Positions 16,312 through 25,799 are shown, counted from the first letter of the stretch. The stretch is DNA of 52,189 nt from Candidatus Iainarchaeum sp. (GCA_017609985.1 JAFCCW010000003.1:1-52189), one strand, 5' to 3'. Numbers and translations: made by a program. The notes: generated from the sequence alone by a model not told the origin.

Positions 16312-17391
16312 TTATTCCATATTCTCTTTTCTAACAGACTGTGCCTGCAATGCATCAGCCAGAACAAGAGCAACCATTGATTCAGCGACTGGGACAATGC
16401 GTGGACAGATGCATGGATCATGTCTTCCCTCTGTTTTTATTTTACTGGGTCTTCCAGACTCATCAACTGTTTTTTGTTCAATAGAAATTGAAGCAGTTGG
16501 CTTAACTGCAATCCTTAGAACAATGTCTTGCCCTGTTGAAATTCCGCCAAGGACCCCGCCTGAGTTGTTTGAAGCAAATTTTGCCTTGCCTGACTTCATT
16601 GAAATAATTTCATCATCCATCTGTTTTCCATTCAATTTCGCAGAAGAAAAACCAGAACCGATTTCAACCCCCTTGACTGCTCCAATCCCCATCAAAGCCT
16701 TTGCGAGCTCAGCATCAAGTTTTCCAAAAACAGGTTCTCCAAGACCAGGGGGAGTTCCAGAAACAACTATTTCCACTATTCCTCCAAGAGAATTTCCCTC
16801 AGACTTTGCTTTAAGAATTGCTTTCTCAATCTTTTTTGCAATGCTACTGTCGGGACAGCGAACAGGATTCTTTTCAATCTCGCTGAAATCTATTTTAGTG
16901 CACTCTGTTCCTGCAACACTCTTGACATAAGCAGTTATTTTTATTTTTTCTTTTTTCAAAATCTTTTTCGCAACTGCTCCTGCTGCAACCCGCCCAATTG
17001 TTTCACGACCTGAAGAACGGCCTCCTCCACGATAGTCTCTTAACCCAAACTTTTTCCAGTAAGTGAAGTCAGCATGGCCTGGTCTAAACAAGTTCTTTAT
17101 TTTTTCATAGTCAGAAGGGTGAGCAGAAGTATTGCGAATCAAAACGCATATTGGAGTTCCAGTTGTTTTCCCTTCAAACACGCCTGAAAGAATTTCTGCA
17201 ACATCTCCTTCTTTTCGGGAAGTGGAAATATTTGACTGCCCTGGTTTTCTCTTATCCAATTCTTTTTGAATATCTTTTTCAGAAATTTTTAATCCAGATT
17301 TCACGCCGTCAATTACCACTCCAATAGCAGAACCATGGCTTTCTCCAAAAGTTGTTATTTTGAACGACTCTCCAAAAATATTTCCACTCAT
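16312..17391 (-). CDS. aroC: chorismate synthase
   Basis: Last shikimate step: anti-elimination of phosphate from EPSP to give chorismate, with reduced FMN. Signatures: FGESHGSAIGVVIDG near the N-terminus, RKPGQSNISTSRKE, DYRGGGRSSGRETIGRVA and GRHDPCICPRIVPVAE near the C-terminus. The product of 359 residues is normal. The start overlaps the aroE stop as ATGA. It is the last gene of the 11-gene run and ends 38 nt from convergent carB. Confidence 0.97.
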   Translation of the reverse strand: MSGNIFGESFKITTFGESHGSAIGVVIDGVKSGLKISEKDIQKELDKRKPGQSNISTSRKEGDVAEILSGVFEGKTTGTPICVLIRNTSAHPSDYEKIKNLFRPGHADFTYWKKFGLRDYRGGGRSSGRETIGRVAAGAVAKKILKKEKIKITAYVKSVAGTECTKIDFSEIEKNPVRCPDSSIAKKIEKAILKAKSEGNSLGGIVEIVVSGTPPGLGEPVFGKLDAELAKALMGIGAVKGVEIGSGFSSAKLNGKQMDDEIISMKSGKAKFASNNSGGVLGGISTGQDIVLRIAVKPTASISIEQKTVDESGRPSKIKTEGRHDPCICPRIVPVAESMVALVLADALQAQSVRKENME

Positions 17392-18248
17392 TCAGAAAAC
17401 CTCTCTTTCAGAACAGCCTGTCTCATTTCTTCTTCAGGTGCCTGTAACCCGGTGAAAATTTCAAACATTTCAAAAGCTTGTCCCAAAAACATTTCAACAC
17501 CTGAAACCGTGATGCATGCTTTTTCCTTAGCCTCTGCAAGAAGACGTGTGTGCATTGGAGTATGAACTGCGTCAAAGACCACCTTGCTCCTGCTTAAAGA
17601 CTCTGCAGGAAATGGTGTGTTAGCTGAGTCTTGCCCCATTCCAACAGAGGTTGCGTTCACAAGAATATCATATTCTGTGAAAAGCCTTTCAGCCCAATTA
17701 ACCTGTTTCGCTCCAAGCTCTTTGGCAAAATATTTTGCTTTTTCATTCGTTCTGTTGGAAACAATAATTCTTGCAGACTCCTGCTTTAAGCCAAAAGCAA
17801 TAGCTCTTGCAGCACCGCCTGAACCAAGGAGAAGCGCTTTTTTTCCGGAAACAGGTGTTGCGTTTTTTAGAGCACGCATTGCTCCGCCAACATCAGTATT
17901 GTGACCAGAAAGCAAGCCATCAGAATTAACAATGCAATTGACTGCACCAACCTGTTCAGCAACAGAGTCAAGAGAATCAAGAAAAGGAATTACTTTCTCC
18001 TTGAGAGGCATTGTAACAGAGTAGCCAGAGATGGAAAGAGCCTTCATTGCATTTATTGCTCTGCCAGCTTCCTCTGTTTCAAATGCAAGAAAAACTGAGT
18101 TCAGCTTTTTGGCAGCAAATCCTGCGTTCTGAGCAAGCGGAGAAAGAGAATGCTCTACTGGAGAACCAATTATTGCGTAAAGACTTGTTTTTGCATTAAT
18201 CTTGTTTGTGTTACCCTGATTTTCAGCAATCCTGTTTTCTGCAGTCAT
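17388..18248 (-). CDS. aroE: shikimate dehydrogenase
   Basis: Reduces 3-dehydroshikimate to shikimate, normally with NADPH. The 286-residue product has the substrate motifs SPVEHSLSPLAQN and VTMPLKEK (catalytic Lys), the NTDVGGAMRAL segment with the partner Asp, and the cofactor loop LLGSGGAARAIAFGL followed by IVSNRT. Asn-Arg-Thr at the end of strand 2 is the usual NADP-type ending. Its ATG overlaps the aroD stop (ATGA) and its stop overlaps the aroC start in the same way. Confidence 0.95.
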   Translation of the reverse strand: MTAENRIAENQGNTNKINAKTSLYAIIGSPVEHSLSPLAQNAGFAAKKLNSVFLAFETEEAGRAINAMKALSISGYSVTMPLKEKVIPFLDSLDSVAEQVGAVNCIVNSDGLLSGHNTDVGGAMRALKNATPVSGKKALLLGSGGAARAIAFGLKQESARIIVSNRTNEKAKYFAKELGAKQVNWAERLFTEYDILVNATSVGMGQDSANTPFPAESLSRSKVVFDAVHTPMHTRLLAEAKEKACITVSGVEMFLGQAFEMFEIFTGLQAPEEEMRQAVLKERFSE

Positions 18249-18937
18249 TTCTTCACCAAACCAAACTTTTTCAAGTCCTCAACAGTAATCTGTCCAGGAG
18301 CAGAATTCTTTTTTTCAGACAAAGAACCAAAAAAAGCAAAGCCCCCGTAAGCAGGCGCTAGAATTCTGCTTGCTTTTCCCAAATCACCCATGCAAAAAGA
18401 AATAAGATTTAATTTTTTTGCAGCCGCCATTTGAGAAAGCATTAGAGTACGGGCATTATCCTCAAAGTCTCTGGCAAAAGTTACAATCTTAAAAGCAAAT
18501 GCTTTCGGCCTTTGCTGTTGCATTCTGTCAAAAAGATTTGACAAATGAGAAAGCAACGGAGTGTCTTCAAAATCATGGTGTGAAAGAATAACTCTTGCCC
18601 CAAGGCCGGCGAGATAGTCACGCAGGTCAGCATGCATTGAAAGTTCCAAATCAACATACTTTGCCCCGGCCTGAATCGCATCCTCAAGCAATGCTGACTT
18701 TTCAATTTCAGTTCCCCTGAACTCCCCTCCCTCTCCCTTAAACCTGCAAGTAGCAATAACCGGCTTTTTTGATTTCTTAACCAATGCCTTGATGTTTCCA
18801 GAAGAAGGATTGTTAAGACAGTCAAGTCTTAGTTCAATCAAATCAGCCAGCTTGTTTGCTTTTGAAATATCTTTCAAAGCAGAAGCAGGAGTTTTTGCAG
18901 TGATGGGAATAATAAGTTTAGATTTTTTCAAAACCAT
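18245..18937 (-). CDS. aroD: 3-dehydroquinate dehydratase, type I
   Basis: Dehydrates 3-dehydroquinate through a Schiff base. Type I hallmarks: IELRLDCLNN near 34-43, the catalytic His in ILSHHDFEDTP near 120, and the Schiff-base Lys150 in AFKIVTFARD, with a GSLSEKKNSAPGQI tail for substrate. At 230 residues it is the short archaeal/bacterial single-domain form. The ATG at 18937 lies inside the end of aroK (20-nt overlap) with GGAGG just before it, which supports this start. Confidence 0.95.
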   Translation of the reverse strand: MVLKKSKLIIPITAKTPASALKDISKANKLADLIELRLDCLNNPSSGNIKALVKKSKKPVIATCRFKGEGGEFRGTEIEKSALLEDAIQAGAKYVDLELSMHADLRDYLAGLGARVILSHHDFEDTPLLSHLSNLFDRMQQQRPKAFAFKIVTFARDFEDNARTLMLSQMAAAKKLNLISFCMGDLGKASRILAPAYGGFAFFGSLSEKKNSAPGQITVEDLKKFGLVKK

Positions 18938-19466
18938 TCGCCTCCATTATCTTGATTACTTTTCCTGCAACCTCTTCAACTGAAAGAGAATCTGTTTCGA
19001 TTTCGAAATCAGACAATCGTTCATATGATTCTGCACGCGATGAAAGTACGCGCTCAATTTCATTCACAAGACCGTCTCCAGTTAAGCCAGGTCTTTGCTG
19101 TTTGTTCTTCTGCAAATCAAGCAAGAGACGCTGCTTTATTGTTTCAGGAGATGCCTTGAGCAATATAACCAGTCCGCTGTTTTTAATCTTTTCTGCATTG
19201 GATTGAGAAAGAATTGCTCCGCCTCCAAGAGCAACAAGTTTTCCGTTGCCTGAACAGGATTCTGTTACAGCATTTGATTCAATTTTTCTAAAACCCTGCT
19301 CTCCTTGTTCTTTAAAGATTTCAGAAATTGTTTTTTCAGCTTTTTTTTCTACAAGCTCATCAGTGTCAACAAAAATTAGGTTAGTTTGTTCTGCGACAAT
19401 CCTGCCAACAGATGTTTTTCCACACGTTCGATAACCAGTCAAAAAAATATTCCTTTGTCTGTTCAT
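18918..19466 (-). CDS. aroK: shikimate kinase, bacterial P-loop (AroK) type
   Basis: Phosphorylates shikimate with ATP. The 182-residue product has a Walker A GYRTCGKTS at 11-19, the shikimate-binding VDTDELVEKK, GFRKIES, and the VALGGGAIL loop. This is the P-loop kinase fold of bacteria. Most archaea instead use an unrelated GHMP-family shikimate kinase, so this copy points to transfer from bacteria, like the AroB beside it. The ATG overlaps the aroA stop (ATGA). Confidence 0.93.
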   Translation of the reverse strand: MNRQRNIFLTGYRTCGKTSVGRIVAEQTNLIFVDTDELVEKKAEKTISEIFKEQGEQGFRKIESNAVTESCSGNGKLVALGGGAILSQSNAEKIKNSGLVILLKASPETIKQRLLLDLQKNKQQRPGLTGDGLVNEIERVLSSRAESYERLSDFEIETDSLSVEEVAGKVIKIMEANGFEKI

Positions 19467-20743
19467 TTCTCTTCACCCCCAAGCTTGTTGAAAGATTCAA
19501 AGAAACCAGGAAAAGACTTTTTAACACAGGAAGGATTAGAAATTCTAGTGCCTGAAACTGCAAGACCCGCAACAGAAAAAGCCATTGCAATGCGATGGTC
19601 ATTGTATGTTTCAATCAAAGCAGGTTTTGGATTTCCACCCCTGACTTTTATGAAATCTTCTCCGAACTCTGCTTGAATTCCCATTTTTCTAAGTTCAAAA
19701 ACAGGAGCTTCAAGTCTGTTGGATTCCTTAAACTTTAAGTGAGAAATATTTCTGAAAACAGATGTTCCGGAAGCAAAAGCCGCAACAACAGCAGCAGTCG
19801 GAACAATATCAGGGCAGGAAGACAGGTCAACCTCAACAGCTGAAAGTTTTTTTCCTGCTTCAATTTTCACAGCATTGTCTTCAAAAACTGTTTTGCAGCC
19901 CATGTCTGAAAGAATTTCAAGAAATATTTTGTCTCCCTGAACAGATTCAGGGTTAAGATTTTTCACAGAAAGTTTTCCCCCAGTGACAGCAGCCGCTGCA
20001 AAGAAATAACCAGCACTTGAATAGTCGCCCTCAATAGAATAGTTTCTTGAAGAATAGTTCTGTCCTGCTTGAACAAAGAAATTTTTATAATCCTGATTTT
20101 CTGCCTTAACTCCAAAAGACTTCATTGAATCAATGGTTAGGTCAATATAGGGCTTTGACAAGAGACTGGCCGAGCACTCAAGCGAAACATCTTTTTCTGC
20201 ATAGGGTGCAGAAAGAAGAATCGATGAAAAAAACTGGCTGCTTTCATCACCTGAAAGAAAAGCATGTCCTCCGGAAAAAGAAGGTCCACAAATTGAATAG
20301 GGTGGAAAGCCCTGATTCGAGCTTGAAACAACTCCTAACTGCTCAAGTGCTGAAAGAAGCTTTCCAATCGGTCTGGAGTACATTCTTTCGTCGCCTGAAA
20401 CACTTGTTTTTCCCTGTGCAAGAGCAGCAAAAGAAGCAAGAAAGCGGGCAGTGACTCCAGAGTTTCCAACAAATATTTCTCCAGACGGAGCAGTCAATTT
20501 TCCAGAACATCCTGAAACTGAAACAAAATTTTGCTCAGGAGATACAGACACAGGAATATCAAATGCTTTTAGAGCATTGATTGCATGAACCTGGTCTTGA
20601 GCAATAAGAGGATTTGCAAGTCTTGATTCATTGTCTGCAAGAGCTGAAATAAACAAGGCACGCAAGGTAAATGCTTTCGATGGCGGAGCTGAAACAACAG
20701 CATCAAGCTCTTTGACTGGATTGATTTCAATGAAATTTGACAT
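19463..20743 (-). CDS. aroA: EPSP synthase (3-phosphoshikimate 1-carboxyvinyltransferase)
   Basis: Transfers enolpyruvyl from PEP to shikimate-3-phosphate. The 426-residue product has PPSKAFTLRALFISAL at the N-terminus with the conserved Lys, FVGNSGVTARFL (the usual GNSGTTxR with Val for one Thr), GDERMYSRPIGKLL, the middle FKESNRLEA segment, and TYNDHRIAMAFSVAG near the end. Start and stop both overlap neighbours by 1-4 nt. The product lacks any obvious insert. Confidence 0.96.
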   Translation of the reverse strand: MSNFIEINPVKELDAVVSAPPSKAFTLRALFISALADNESRLANPLIAQDQVHAINALKAFDIPVSVSPEQNFVSVSGCSGKLTAPSGEIFVGNSGVTARFLASFAALAQGKTSVSGDERMYSRPIGKLLSALEQLGVVSSSNQGFPPYSICGPSFSGGHAFLSGDESSQFFSSILLSAPYAEKDVSLECSASLLSKPYIDLTIDSMKSFGVKAENQDYKNFFVQAGQNYSSRNYSIEGDYSSAGYFFAAAAVTGGKLSVKNLNPESVQGDKIFLEILSDMGCKTVFEDNAVKIEAGKKLSAVEVDLSSCPDIVPTAAVVAAFASGTSVFRNISHLKFKESNRLEAPVFELRKMGIQAEFGEDFIKVRGGNPKPALIETYNDHRIAMAFSVAGLAVSGTRISNPSCVKKSFPGFFESFNKLGGEEK

Positions 20744-21846
20744 TAAAACACCTGCAAAGCAGACAATATTTCTTTTTCAGAAACAATTGATGAATTGGAA
20801 AGAGATTCAGGAGAGTATTTTCCAATTTTTTCAGGAAAAACAATTTTGATGTTTCCGCCTGTTGATTTCTTGTCTGACTTCATCGATTCCACAAGACTGG
20901 TGCGAGAAATCTTTGGAAGCTTTAATGAGAAATCAAGAGATTTTAGAAGAGAATTCTGCAAATTCAAATCCGCTTCTGAAAAAAAACCTTTTTCAACAGC
21001 AATTCTTCCCTCCACCGCCATCCCAATAGCAACAGCTTCACCATGCGAGACTTTGGAATAACCAGTAAGAGATTCAATTGCGTGACCAACAGTGTGCCCA
21101 TAGTTTAGAAGAACTCTGTTGCTATTTTCAAACTCGTCTTTCTCAACTAATGCTGATTTGATTATGCAGTTTTTTTCAACAAGCTCTGAAAAAATATTCG
21201 CGTCAAAAAGATTGAATTGAGAAGAATTATTTCTAATCATTGAAAAAAGAGAAGAGTCAAACATTACTGCGTGCTTTACTGATTCTGCAAGCCCGTTTTT
21301 GATTTCGCTATAAGGTAATGTTTTTAGATAAGAAACATCTGCAAAAACTGCTTTTGGCTGAAGAAAAGAACCTGCAAGATTTTTTCCCTGCTTGAAATCA
21401 ACTCCTGTCTTTCCTCCAACGCTTGAATCAACCATTGCAAGAAGGCTTGTTGGAACCTGCACAACAGAAATTCCGCGCATGAAAACAGAGGCAGCAAATC
21501 CCGCAAGATCTCCAGTGACCCCTCCTCCAAAAGCCACAACACAGCTTTTTCTATCAAGCTTGTGTGAAAGCATTTGTTCAAGAACAGACTCAAGAGTAGC
21601 AAGTGTTTTACTGGATTCGCCGGCAGGAAAAGAAATCAGGCTCGTGTTGATTTCTTCTTTTTCAAATTCATTTGCCAGGGATTCAGCTGAAGAAACAAGA
21701 TTTGAATCAGTAATTATTGCAAGACTGCTTGGATTAACCTGAGACACAAAAGAAGCTATTTCGCACGAAATACTTTCTCCGATAGATATCGTGTACGAGC
21801 TGTCAAGCTCTTGTTTCAGGGAAACCTGTATTTTTGTGTTTTTCAT
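20743..21846 (-). CDS. aroB: 3-dehydroquinate synthase
   Basis: Cyclises DAHP to 3-dehydroquinate with NAD and a divalent metal. Signatures: FPAGESSKTLAT, FGGGVTGDLAGFAAS, QVPTSLLAMVDSSVGGKTG, and the metal ligands in NYGHTVGHAIE and HGEAVAIGM. At 367 residues it is a full bacterial-type AroB. Many euryarchaea instead use the AroA'/AroB' (DHQ synthase II) route, so aroF plus aroB is the bacterial entry to the pathway. The start lies 6 nt after the aroF stop. Confidence 0.96.
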   Translation of the reverse strand: MKNTKIQVSLKQELDSSYTISIGESISCEIASFVSQVNPSSLAIITDSNLVSSAESLANEFEKEEINTSLISFPAGESSKTLATLESVLEQMLSHKLDRKSCVVAFGGGVTGDLAGFAASVFMRGISVVQVPTSLLAMVDSSVGGKTGVDFKQGKNLAGSFLQPKAVFADVSYLKTLPYSEIKNGLAESVKHAVMFDSSLFSMIRNNSSQFNLFDANIFSELVEKNCIIKSALVEKDEFENSNRVLLNYGHTVGHAIESLTGYSKVSHGEAVAIGMAVEGRIAVEKGFFSEADLNLQNSLLKSLDFSLKLPKISRTSLVESMKSDKKSTGGNIKIVFPEKIGKYSPESLSNSSIVSEKEILSALQVF

Positions 21847-21852
21847 AAGCGT

Positions 21853-22866
21853 TCAAAGAGTTCTTCCAACTGACTCGGCAACAGCTCGCATTTCCTTCAT
21901 CAGCTTGGAGAATTCTGGGGGCGTAAGCTGCTGAGGCCCGTCGCACAAAGCCTTTTCTGGACAGTTGTGAACCTCTATTAGCAAGCCGTCTGCTCCAGCA
22001 GCAATTGCAGCCTTTGAAATAGGAGCAATAAGACTTTTCTTGCCCATTGAATGGCTTGGGTCAGCAATGACTGGAAGATGAGTCTCTTGTTTGATTAAGG
22101 GAATTATTCCAATGTTAAGAGGAAATCTTATCTCTGGTTCAAAGGTTCTGATTCCCCGATTGCAAAGAATTACCTGAGAATTTCCCTCACTCAGGATATA
22201 CTCTGTAGCCATCAAAAACTCTTTCTTGGTTGAAGAGATTCCGTTTTTCAGAATAATCGGCTTGTTAATTTTTCCAACCTCTTTTAACAAGTTAAAATTC
22301 TGCATATTTCTTGCTCCAATGCGAACAATGTCAACGTATTTGGCAACAGTTTCAACATTGCGAATATCCATAACCTCTGTTTCAACAACAAGACCTGTTT
22401 CCTCTTTTGCTTTCGCAAGCAATTTCAAACCCTCTTCACCCATTCCCTGAAAATCATAGGGAGAAGTGCGGGGCTTGTAAGCAGAGCCTCTTAGAATTTT
22501 GACTCCTGCCTTTTTTACCTCGTGAGCAACAGTCATTAACTGTTCCTCTGATTCAATTGCACAAGGTCCAGCAATAATCTGGATTTCCTTGCCCCCGATT
22601 TTTACTCCATCAACATCGATAACAGTGTCAGCCGGATGAAATTCTCGCGAAGCAAGCTTATAAGGTTTTAGAACAGGCATTACTTTGTCAACAAAGGGAA
22701 GAGCCTTAAGCTGGTCTTGTGAAAGTTTTCTTTCATCACCAATTGCTCCAACAATTGTTACCTCGGTTCCCTCAGACACATGAGCTTTTAGACCACGCTC
22801 TTCAAGATAAGAGGAAAGAGCCTGAAGATCCTGCTTTGTTGAATTCTTTTTTAGAACAATAATCAT
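21853..22866 (-). CDS. aroF: DAHP synthase, type I-beta with N-terminal regulatory domain
   Basis: Condenses PEP with erythrose-4-phosphate, the committed shikimate step. Residues 1 to about 70 form the ferredoxin-like (ACT-like) domain known from Thermotoga maritima DAHP synthase, where it mediates tyrosine/phenylalanine inhibition. The barrel follows with IIAGPCAIES, RGSAYKPRTSPYDFQG, IGARNMQNF, ILKNGIS and IADPSHSMG. End-product control is therefore likely but inferred from domain content. Its ATG overlaps the stop of the transketolase C gene, linking it directly to E4P supply. Confidence 0.95.
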   Translation of the reverse strand: MIIVLKKNSTKQDLQALSSYLEERGLKAHVSEGTEVTIVGAIGDERKLSQDQLKALPFVDKVMPVLKPYKLASREFHPADTVIDVDGVKIGGKEIQIIAGPCAIESEEQLMTVAHEVKKAGVKILRGSAYKPRTSPYDFQGMGEEGLKLLAKAKEETGLVVETEVMDIRNVETVAKYVDIVRIGARNMQNFNLLKEVGKINKPIILKNGISSTKKEFLMATEYILSEGNSQVILCNRGIRTFEPEIRFPLNIGIIPLIKQETHLPVIADPSHSMGKKSLIAPISKAAIAAGADGLLIEVHNCPEKALCDGPQQLTPPEFSKLMKEMRAVAESVGRTL

Positions 22867-23813
22867 TTTTGCACATCCTTTTCAGCCAAGGCACTCTTTG
22901 CTGCACTGGCAATAGCAGTTGCAGTCAAACCATATTTTTCAAAAAGCTGTTCTGGAGGAGCGCTCTCTCCAAATCTGTCCCTGACTCCAACACGCTTTAC
23001 TGAAGAAGGTTTTTTTTCTGAGAGAAGTTCGCAGACTGCTCCGCCAAGACCTCCTACAATGCTATGATCTTCAGCAGTTACAATAGCTCCTGTTTCAGAA
23101 GCAGCTTTCAAGACAATGTCTTCATCAAGCGGTTTAATTGTAGCCATATTTATTATGCGTGCATTAATTCCCTCTTTTTTCAAAAGAGTGGATGCTTCCA
23201 TAGCTTTTGAAAGCATAATGCCTGTTGCAATAATGGAAACATCTGCCCCGTCTTCAACAACACTTCCTTTTCCAAACTCAAAAGAATACTTGTCGCCAAA
23301 AATAACAGGAGTCTTTAGCCTGCAGAGCCTTATGTAAAGTGGATTTTCAAGTTCAAGTGATTTCAAAACAAGACTTTTTGTTTCTACACCATCAGCCGGG
23401 CAGGCAACAATCATTCCTGGAAGAGTTCGCATCAAAGCAATATCCTCCAAAGCCTGATGGCTTGCTCCGTCTTCCCCTGTTGCAAGTCCTGCATGACTTC
23501 CAGCAAGCTTTACAGGAAGCATTGAATAAGCAATACTGTTTCTTATCTGGTCAAAAGTTCTTCCAACTGCAAAAACAGCAAAAGTGCTTGCAAAAACCTT
23601 CTTCCCAGATGCAGCAAGACCTGCAGCAGTGCCAATCATGTCCTGCTCAGCAATTCCAATATTGAAAAACCTGTCAGGAAATTTTTTCTGAAAACTAACT
23701 GACTTAGTTGACTTGCTCAAATCAGCATCCAGAACAACTACATCATTATCTTTTTCTCCAGCTAAAGCAAGTGCTTCACCATAAGCTTCCCTTGTTGCAA
23801 TCTCTTCAGTCAT
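22863..23813 (-). CDS. tkt: transketolase, C-terminal subunit
   Basis: Second half of a split transketolase, covering the pyrimidine-binding and C-terminal domains. It has TREAYGEALALAGEKD, LDADLSKSTK, NIGIAEQDMIG with the Glu that activates the TPP aminopyrimidine ring, and GLATGEDGASHQALEDIA. Split transketolases are common in archaea. The ATG at 23813 is preferred to an upstream non-ATG start because it leaves a 4-nt gap after the N-subunit stop and begins the domain normally (MTEEIATREA). With the N subunit it would make erythrose-4-phosphate for AroF. Confidence 0.93.
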   Translation of the reverse strand: MTEEIATREAYGEALALAGEKDNDVVVLDADLSKSTKSVSFQKKFPDRFFNIGIAEQDMIGTAAGLAASGKKVFASTFAVFAVGRTFDQIRNSIAYSMLPVKLAGSHAGLATGEDGASHQALEDIALMRTLPGMIVACPADGVETKSLVLKSLELENPLYIRLCRLKTPVIFGDKYSFEFGKGSVVEDGADVSIIATGIMLSKAMEASTLLKKEGINARIINMATIKPLDEDIVLKAASETGAIVTAEDHSIVGGLGGAVCELLSEKKPSSVKRVGVRDRFGESAPPEQLFEKYGLTATAIASAAKSALAEKDVQK

Positions 23814-23817
23814 GCTC

Positions 23818-24669
23818 TCACCTCTCCTCGCCTGTTTCAATATTACAGACTAAATCAAGCTCTCCAATAGCTTTCTGGAGCTCTTCGCTTGTGAGTGTCT
23901 TTCCATGATAGTCACAGACGTTCTCAATGAATGAAACACCCTTGCATTTTGTTGTTTTTGCAACAATTACTGTTGGCTTGTCAGTGCATTCCTTTGCCTT
24001 TGCAAAAGCGCTGATGATTTCTTCAAAATCGTGACCGTCAATTTCAATCGAATTCCACCCAAAAGCAGAGAACTTGTCTGCAATCGGTTCAACTCCCATT
24101 ACATCTTCCACAAAGCCATCAATTTGAAGCCTGTTAAAGTCAACGATTGCTAAAAGATTATCAAGCTTGTAATGAGCTGAAGTCATTGCGGCTTCCCAAA
24201 CCTGTCCCTCTTGCAGTTCCCCGTCGCCAAGAAGGCAGTAAATCCTTGAATCAGATTTATCAAGCTTTGAAGCAAGAGCCATTCCGTTTGCAACGCTTAA
24301 ACCCTGTCCAAGAGAACCAGTGCTTATTTCTATGCCAGGAGTCTTTGTTGAAGAAGGATGACCTTGAAGCATTGAGTTAAGTGTCCTAAGCTTTCCAAGT
24401 TCCTCTTTTGGAAAATATCCAAGGTCAGCAAGCACTGCGTAAAGAAGCGGACAAGCATGTCCCTTGCTTAACACAAATTTATCCCTGCCGCCCCACAAAG
24501 GATTGTCAGGCTTGTGCTTCATCTCACGATAGTATAGGGCAACAACAATGTCTGTTGCAGATAGGCTCCCTCCAGGATGACCTGAACCAGCGCAGGTGGT
24601 CATCTTCAAAATTTCTTTTCTCATTTCAGCTGACTTTACACTCAGTTGTTCTGCTCCAAGCTTTTCCAT
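23818..24669 (-). CDS. tkt: transketolase, N-terminal (TPP-binding) subunit
   Basis: First half of the split enzyme. TPP/metal motif LLGDGELQEGQVWEAA, ending VDFNRLQIDG, is present, as are CAGSGHPGGSLSATDI, LSKGHACPLLYAVL and GSLGQGLSVANGMA. The ATG at 24669 lies one base after the pheA stop; a GTG at 24678 would overlap pheA by 8 nt and is the alternative. The gene order N then C is that of other archaeal split transketolases. Confidence 0.94.
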   Translation of the reverse strand: MEKLGAEQLSVKSAEMRKEILKMTTCAGSGHPGGSLSATDIVVALYYREMKHKPDNPLWGGRDKFVLSKGHACPLLYAVLADLGYFPKEELGKLRTLNSMLQGHPSSTKTPGIEISTGSLGQGLSVANGMALASKLDKSDSRIYCLLGDGELQEGQVWEAAMTSAHYKLDNLLAIVDFNRLQIDGFVEDVMGVEPIADKFSAFGWNSIEIDGHDFEEIISAFAKAKECTDKPTVIVAKTTKCKGVSFIENVCDYHGKTLTSEELQKAIGELDLVCNIETGEER

Positions 24670-24670
24670 A

Positions 24671-25738
24671 TCAATCACCGTTCAACTCCCTCGGATAGCT
24701 TCCAAGTATTTTCAGGAAAGCAGTCCTCTTTTTCAGTTCATCCATCGCCTTCTTTACTTCTTCATCTTCAACATGCCCTGTAAAGTCAATGAAGAAAACA
24801 TACTCCCATTGCTTTTGCTTTGTAGGACGTGACTCAATTTTTGTCATGTTAAGATTGTTTTTGTTAATTGGTTCAAGGCTGTCAAACAGAGCGCCTGATT
24901 TGTGCGGCACGCTGTAAACAATTGAAGTTTTGCTGCGCTTTGCTTTTGGTGGAGCTTTCTTTCCAATAACCAAAAAGCGAGTAGTGTTGTGAGGGCTGTC
25001 TTCAATTGCTGGCGCAAGAATATTCAGTTTGAATTTTTCAGCAGCAAGCTCTGAAGCTATTGCAGCAGAGCTATGATAAAGCTGAGCAAGTTCAGCAGCC
25101 TTTGCAGTGCTGCTTGCTTCAATAAGCTCTGCTTTTGGAAGATTCTTGCTAAGCCATTCCCTGCACTGAGCAAGCGCCTGCGGATTGCTGTAAACACGTT
25201 TTATTTCTGAAAGCTTGTATTTTGAAATCAGGTTGTGGTTGATTTCAAGAGAAATCTCTGCCACAATCTGCAAGTCACTGTAGAGAAACATGTCCACAGT
25301 ATGAGTCACTGTTCCCTCAGTACTGTTTTCAATTGGAACAACCCCATAATCTGCCTGGTCTTTCTCCACAGCCTTAAATACATCTGAAATAGAATTCATT
25401 GCAACCAATTCTGACGAAGACCCAAATTTTTTAAGAGCAGCCATGTTAGTAAAGGTTGCCTCAGGACCAAGAAAAGAAATTTTCAGAGGCTGTTCAAGTT
25501 CACGCGAAGCAGACATTATCTCAGTGTAGACAGCCCGCAAGTGCTTTTTTGGAAACTTAACAGATTTTTTTGAAAGCTCTTCGATTATTTCCTGTTCTCT
25601 GACAGGATCATAAACAGGGCTGTTGCTTTTTTTCTTTTGCTCTGCGACCTCAAGGATAAGCTCGCTCCTCTCTTCAAGTGCAGAGAGAAGCTTTTCATCC
25701 ACTTCGTCTATTTTTTTTCTTAAGTCCTTGAGTTCCAT
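24671..25738 (-). CDS. pheA: chorismate mutase-prephenate dehydratase (P-protein)
   Basis: Bifunctional: chorismate to prephenate to phenylpyruvate. Residues 1-80 are an AroQ-type mutase (MELKDLRKKIDEVDEKLL, YDPVREQEII). Residues 85 to about 265 are the dehydratase (SFLGPEATFTNMAA, PIENSTEGTV, and SPHNTTRFLVIG with the catalytic Thr). The C-terminal ACT domain has GALFDSLEP and ESRP, the phenylalanine-binding motifs, so feedback inhibition is likely. The ATG at 25738 is chosen over the longer frame (from 25798) because GGAAGTG precedes it and it begins the mutase helix. Confidence 0.95.
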   Translation of the reverse strand: MELKDLRKKIDEVDEKLLSALEERSELILEVAEQKKKSNSPVYDPVREQEIIEELSKKSVKFPKKHLRAVYTEIMSASRELEQPLKISFLGPEATFTNMAALKKFGSSSELVAMNSISDVFKAVEKDQADYGVVPIENSTEGTVTHTVDMFLYSDLQIVAEISLEINHNLISKYKLSEIKRVYSNPQALAQCREWLSKNLPKAELIEASSTAKAAELAQLYHSSAAIASELAAEKFKLNILAPAIEDSPHNTTRFLVIGKKAPPKAKRSKTSIVYSVPHKSGALFDSLEPINKNNLNMTKIESRPTKQKQWEYVFFIDFTGHVEDEEVKKAMDELKKRTAFLKILGSYPRELNGD

Positions 25739-25799
25739 TTCATCACTTCCTTTGCCAACAGCCTTTCTCAGACACGGGCTTGGAGTGAGAAAAAGCAAG

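Noticed and set aside
16397-16930. 177-residue plus-strand ORF opposite aroC
   Set aside because: It is antisense to strongly conserved chorismate synthase motifs and shows no motif of its own.
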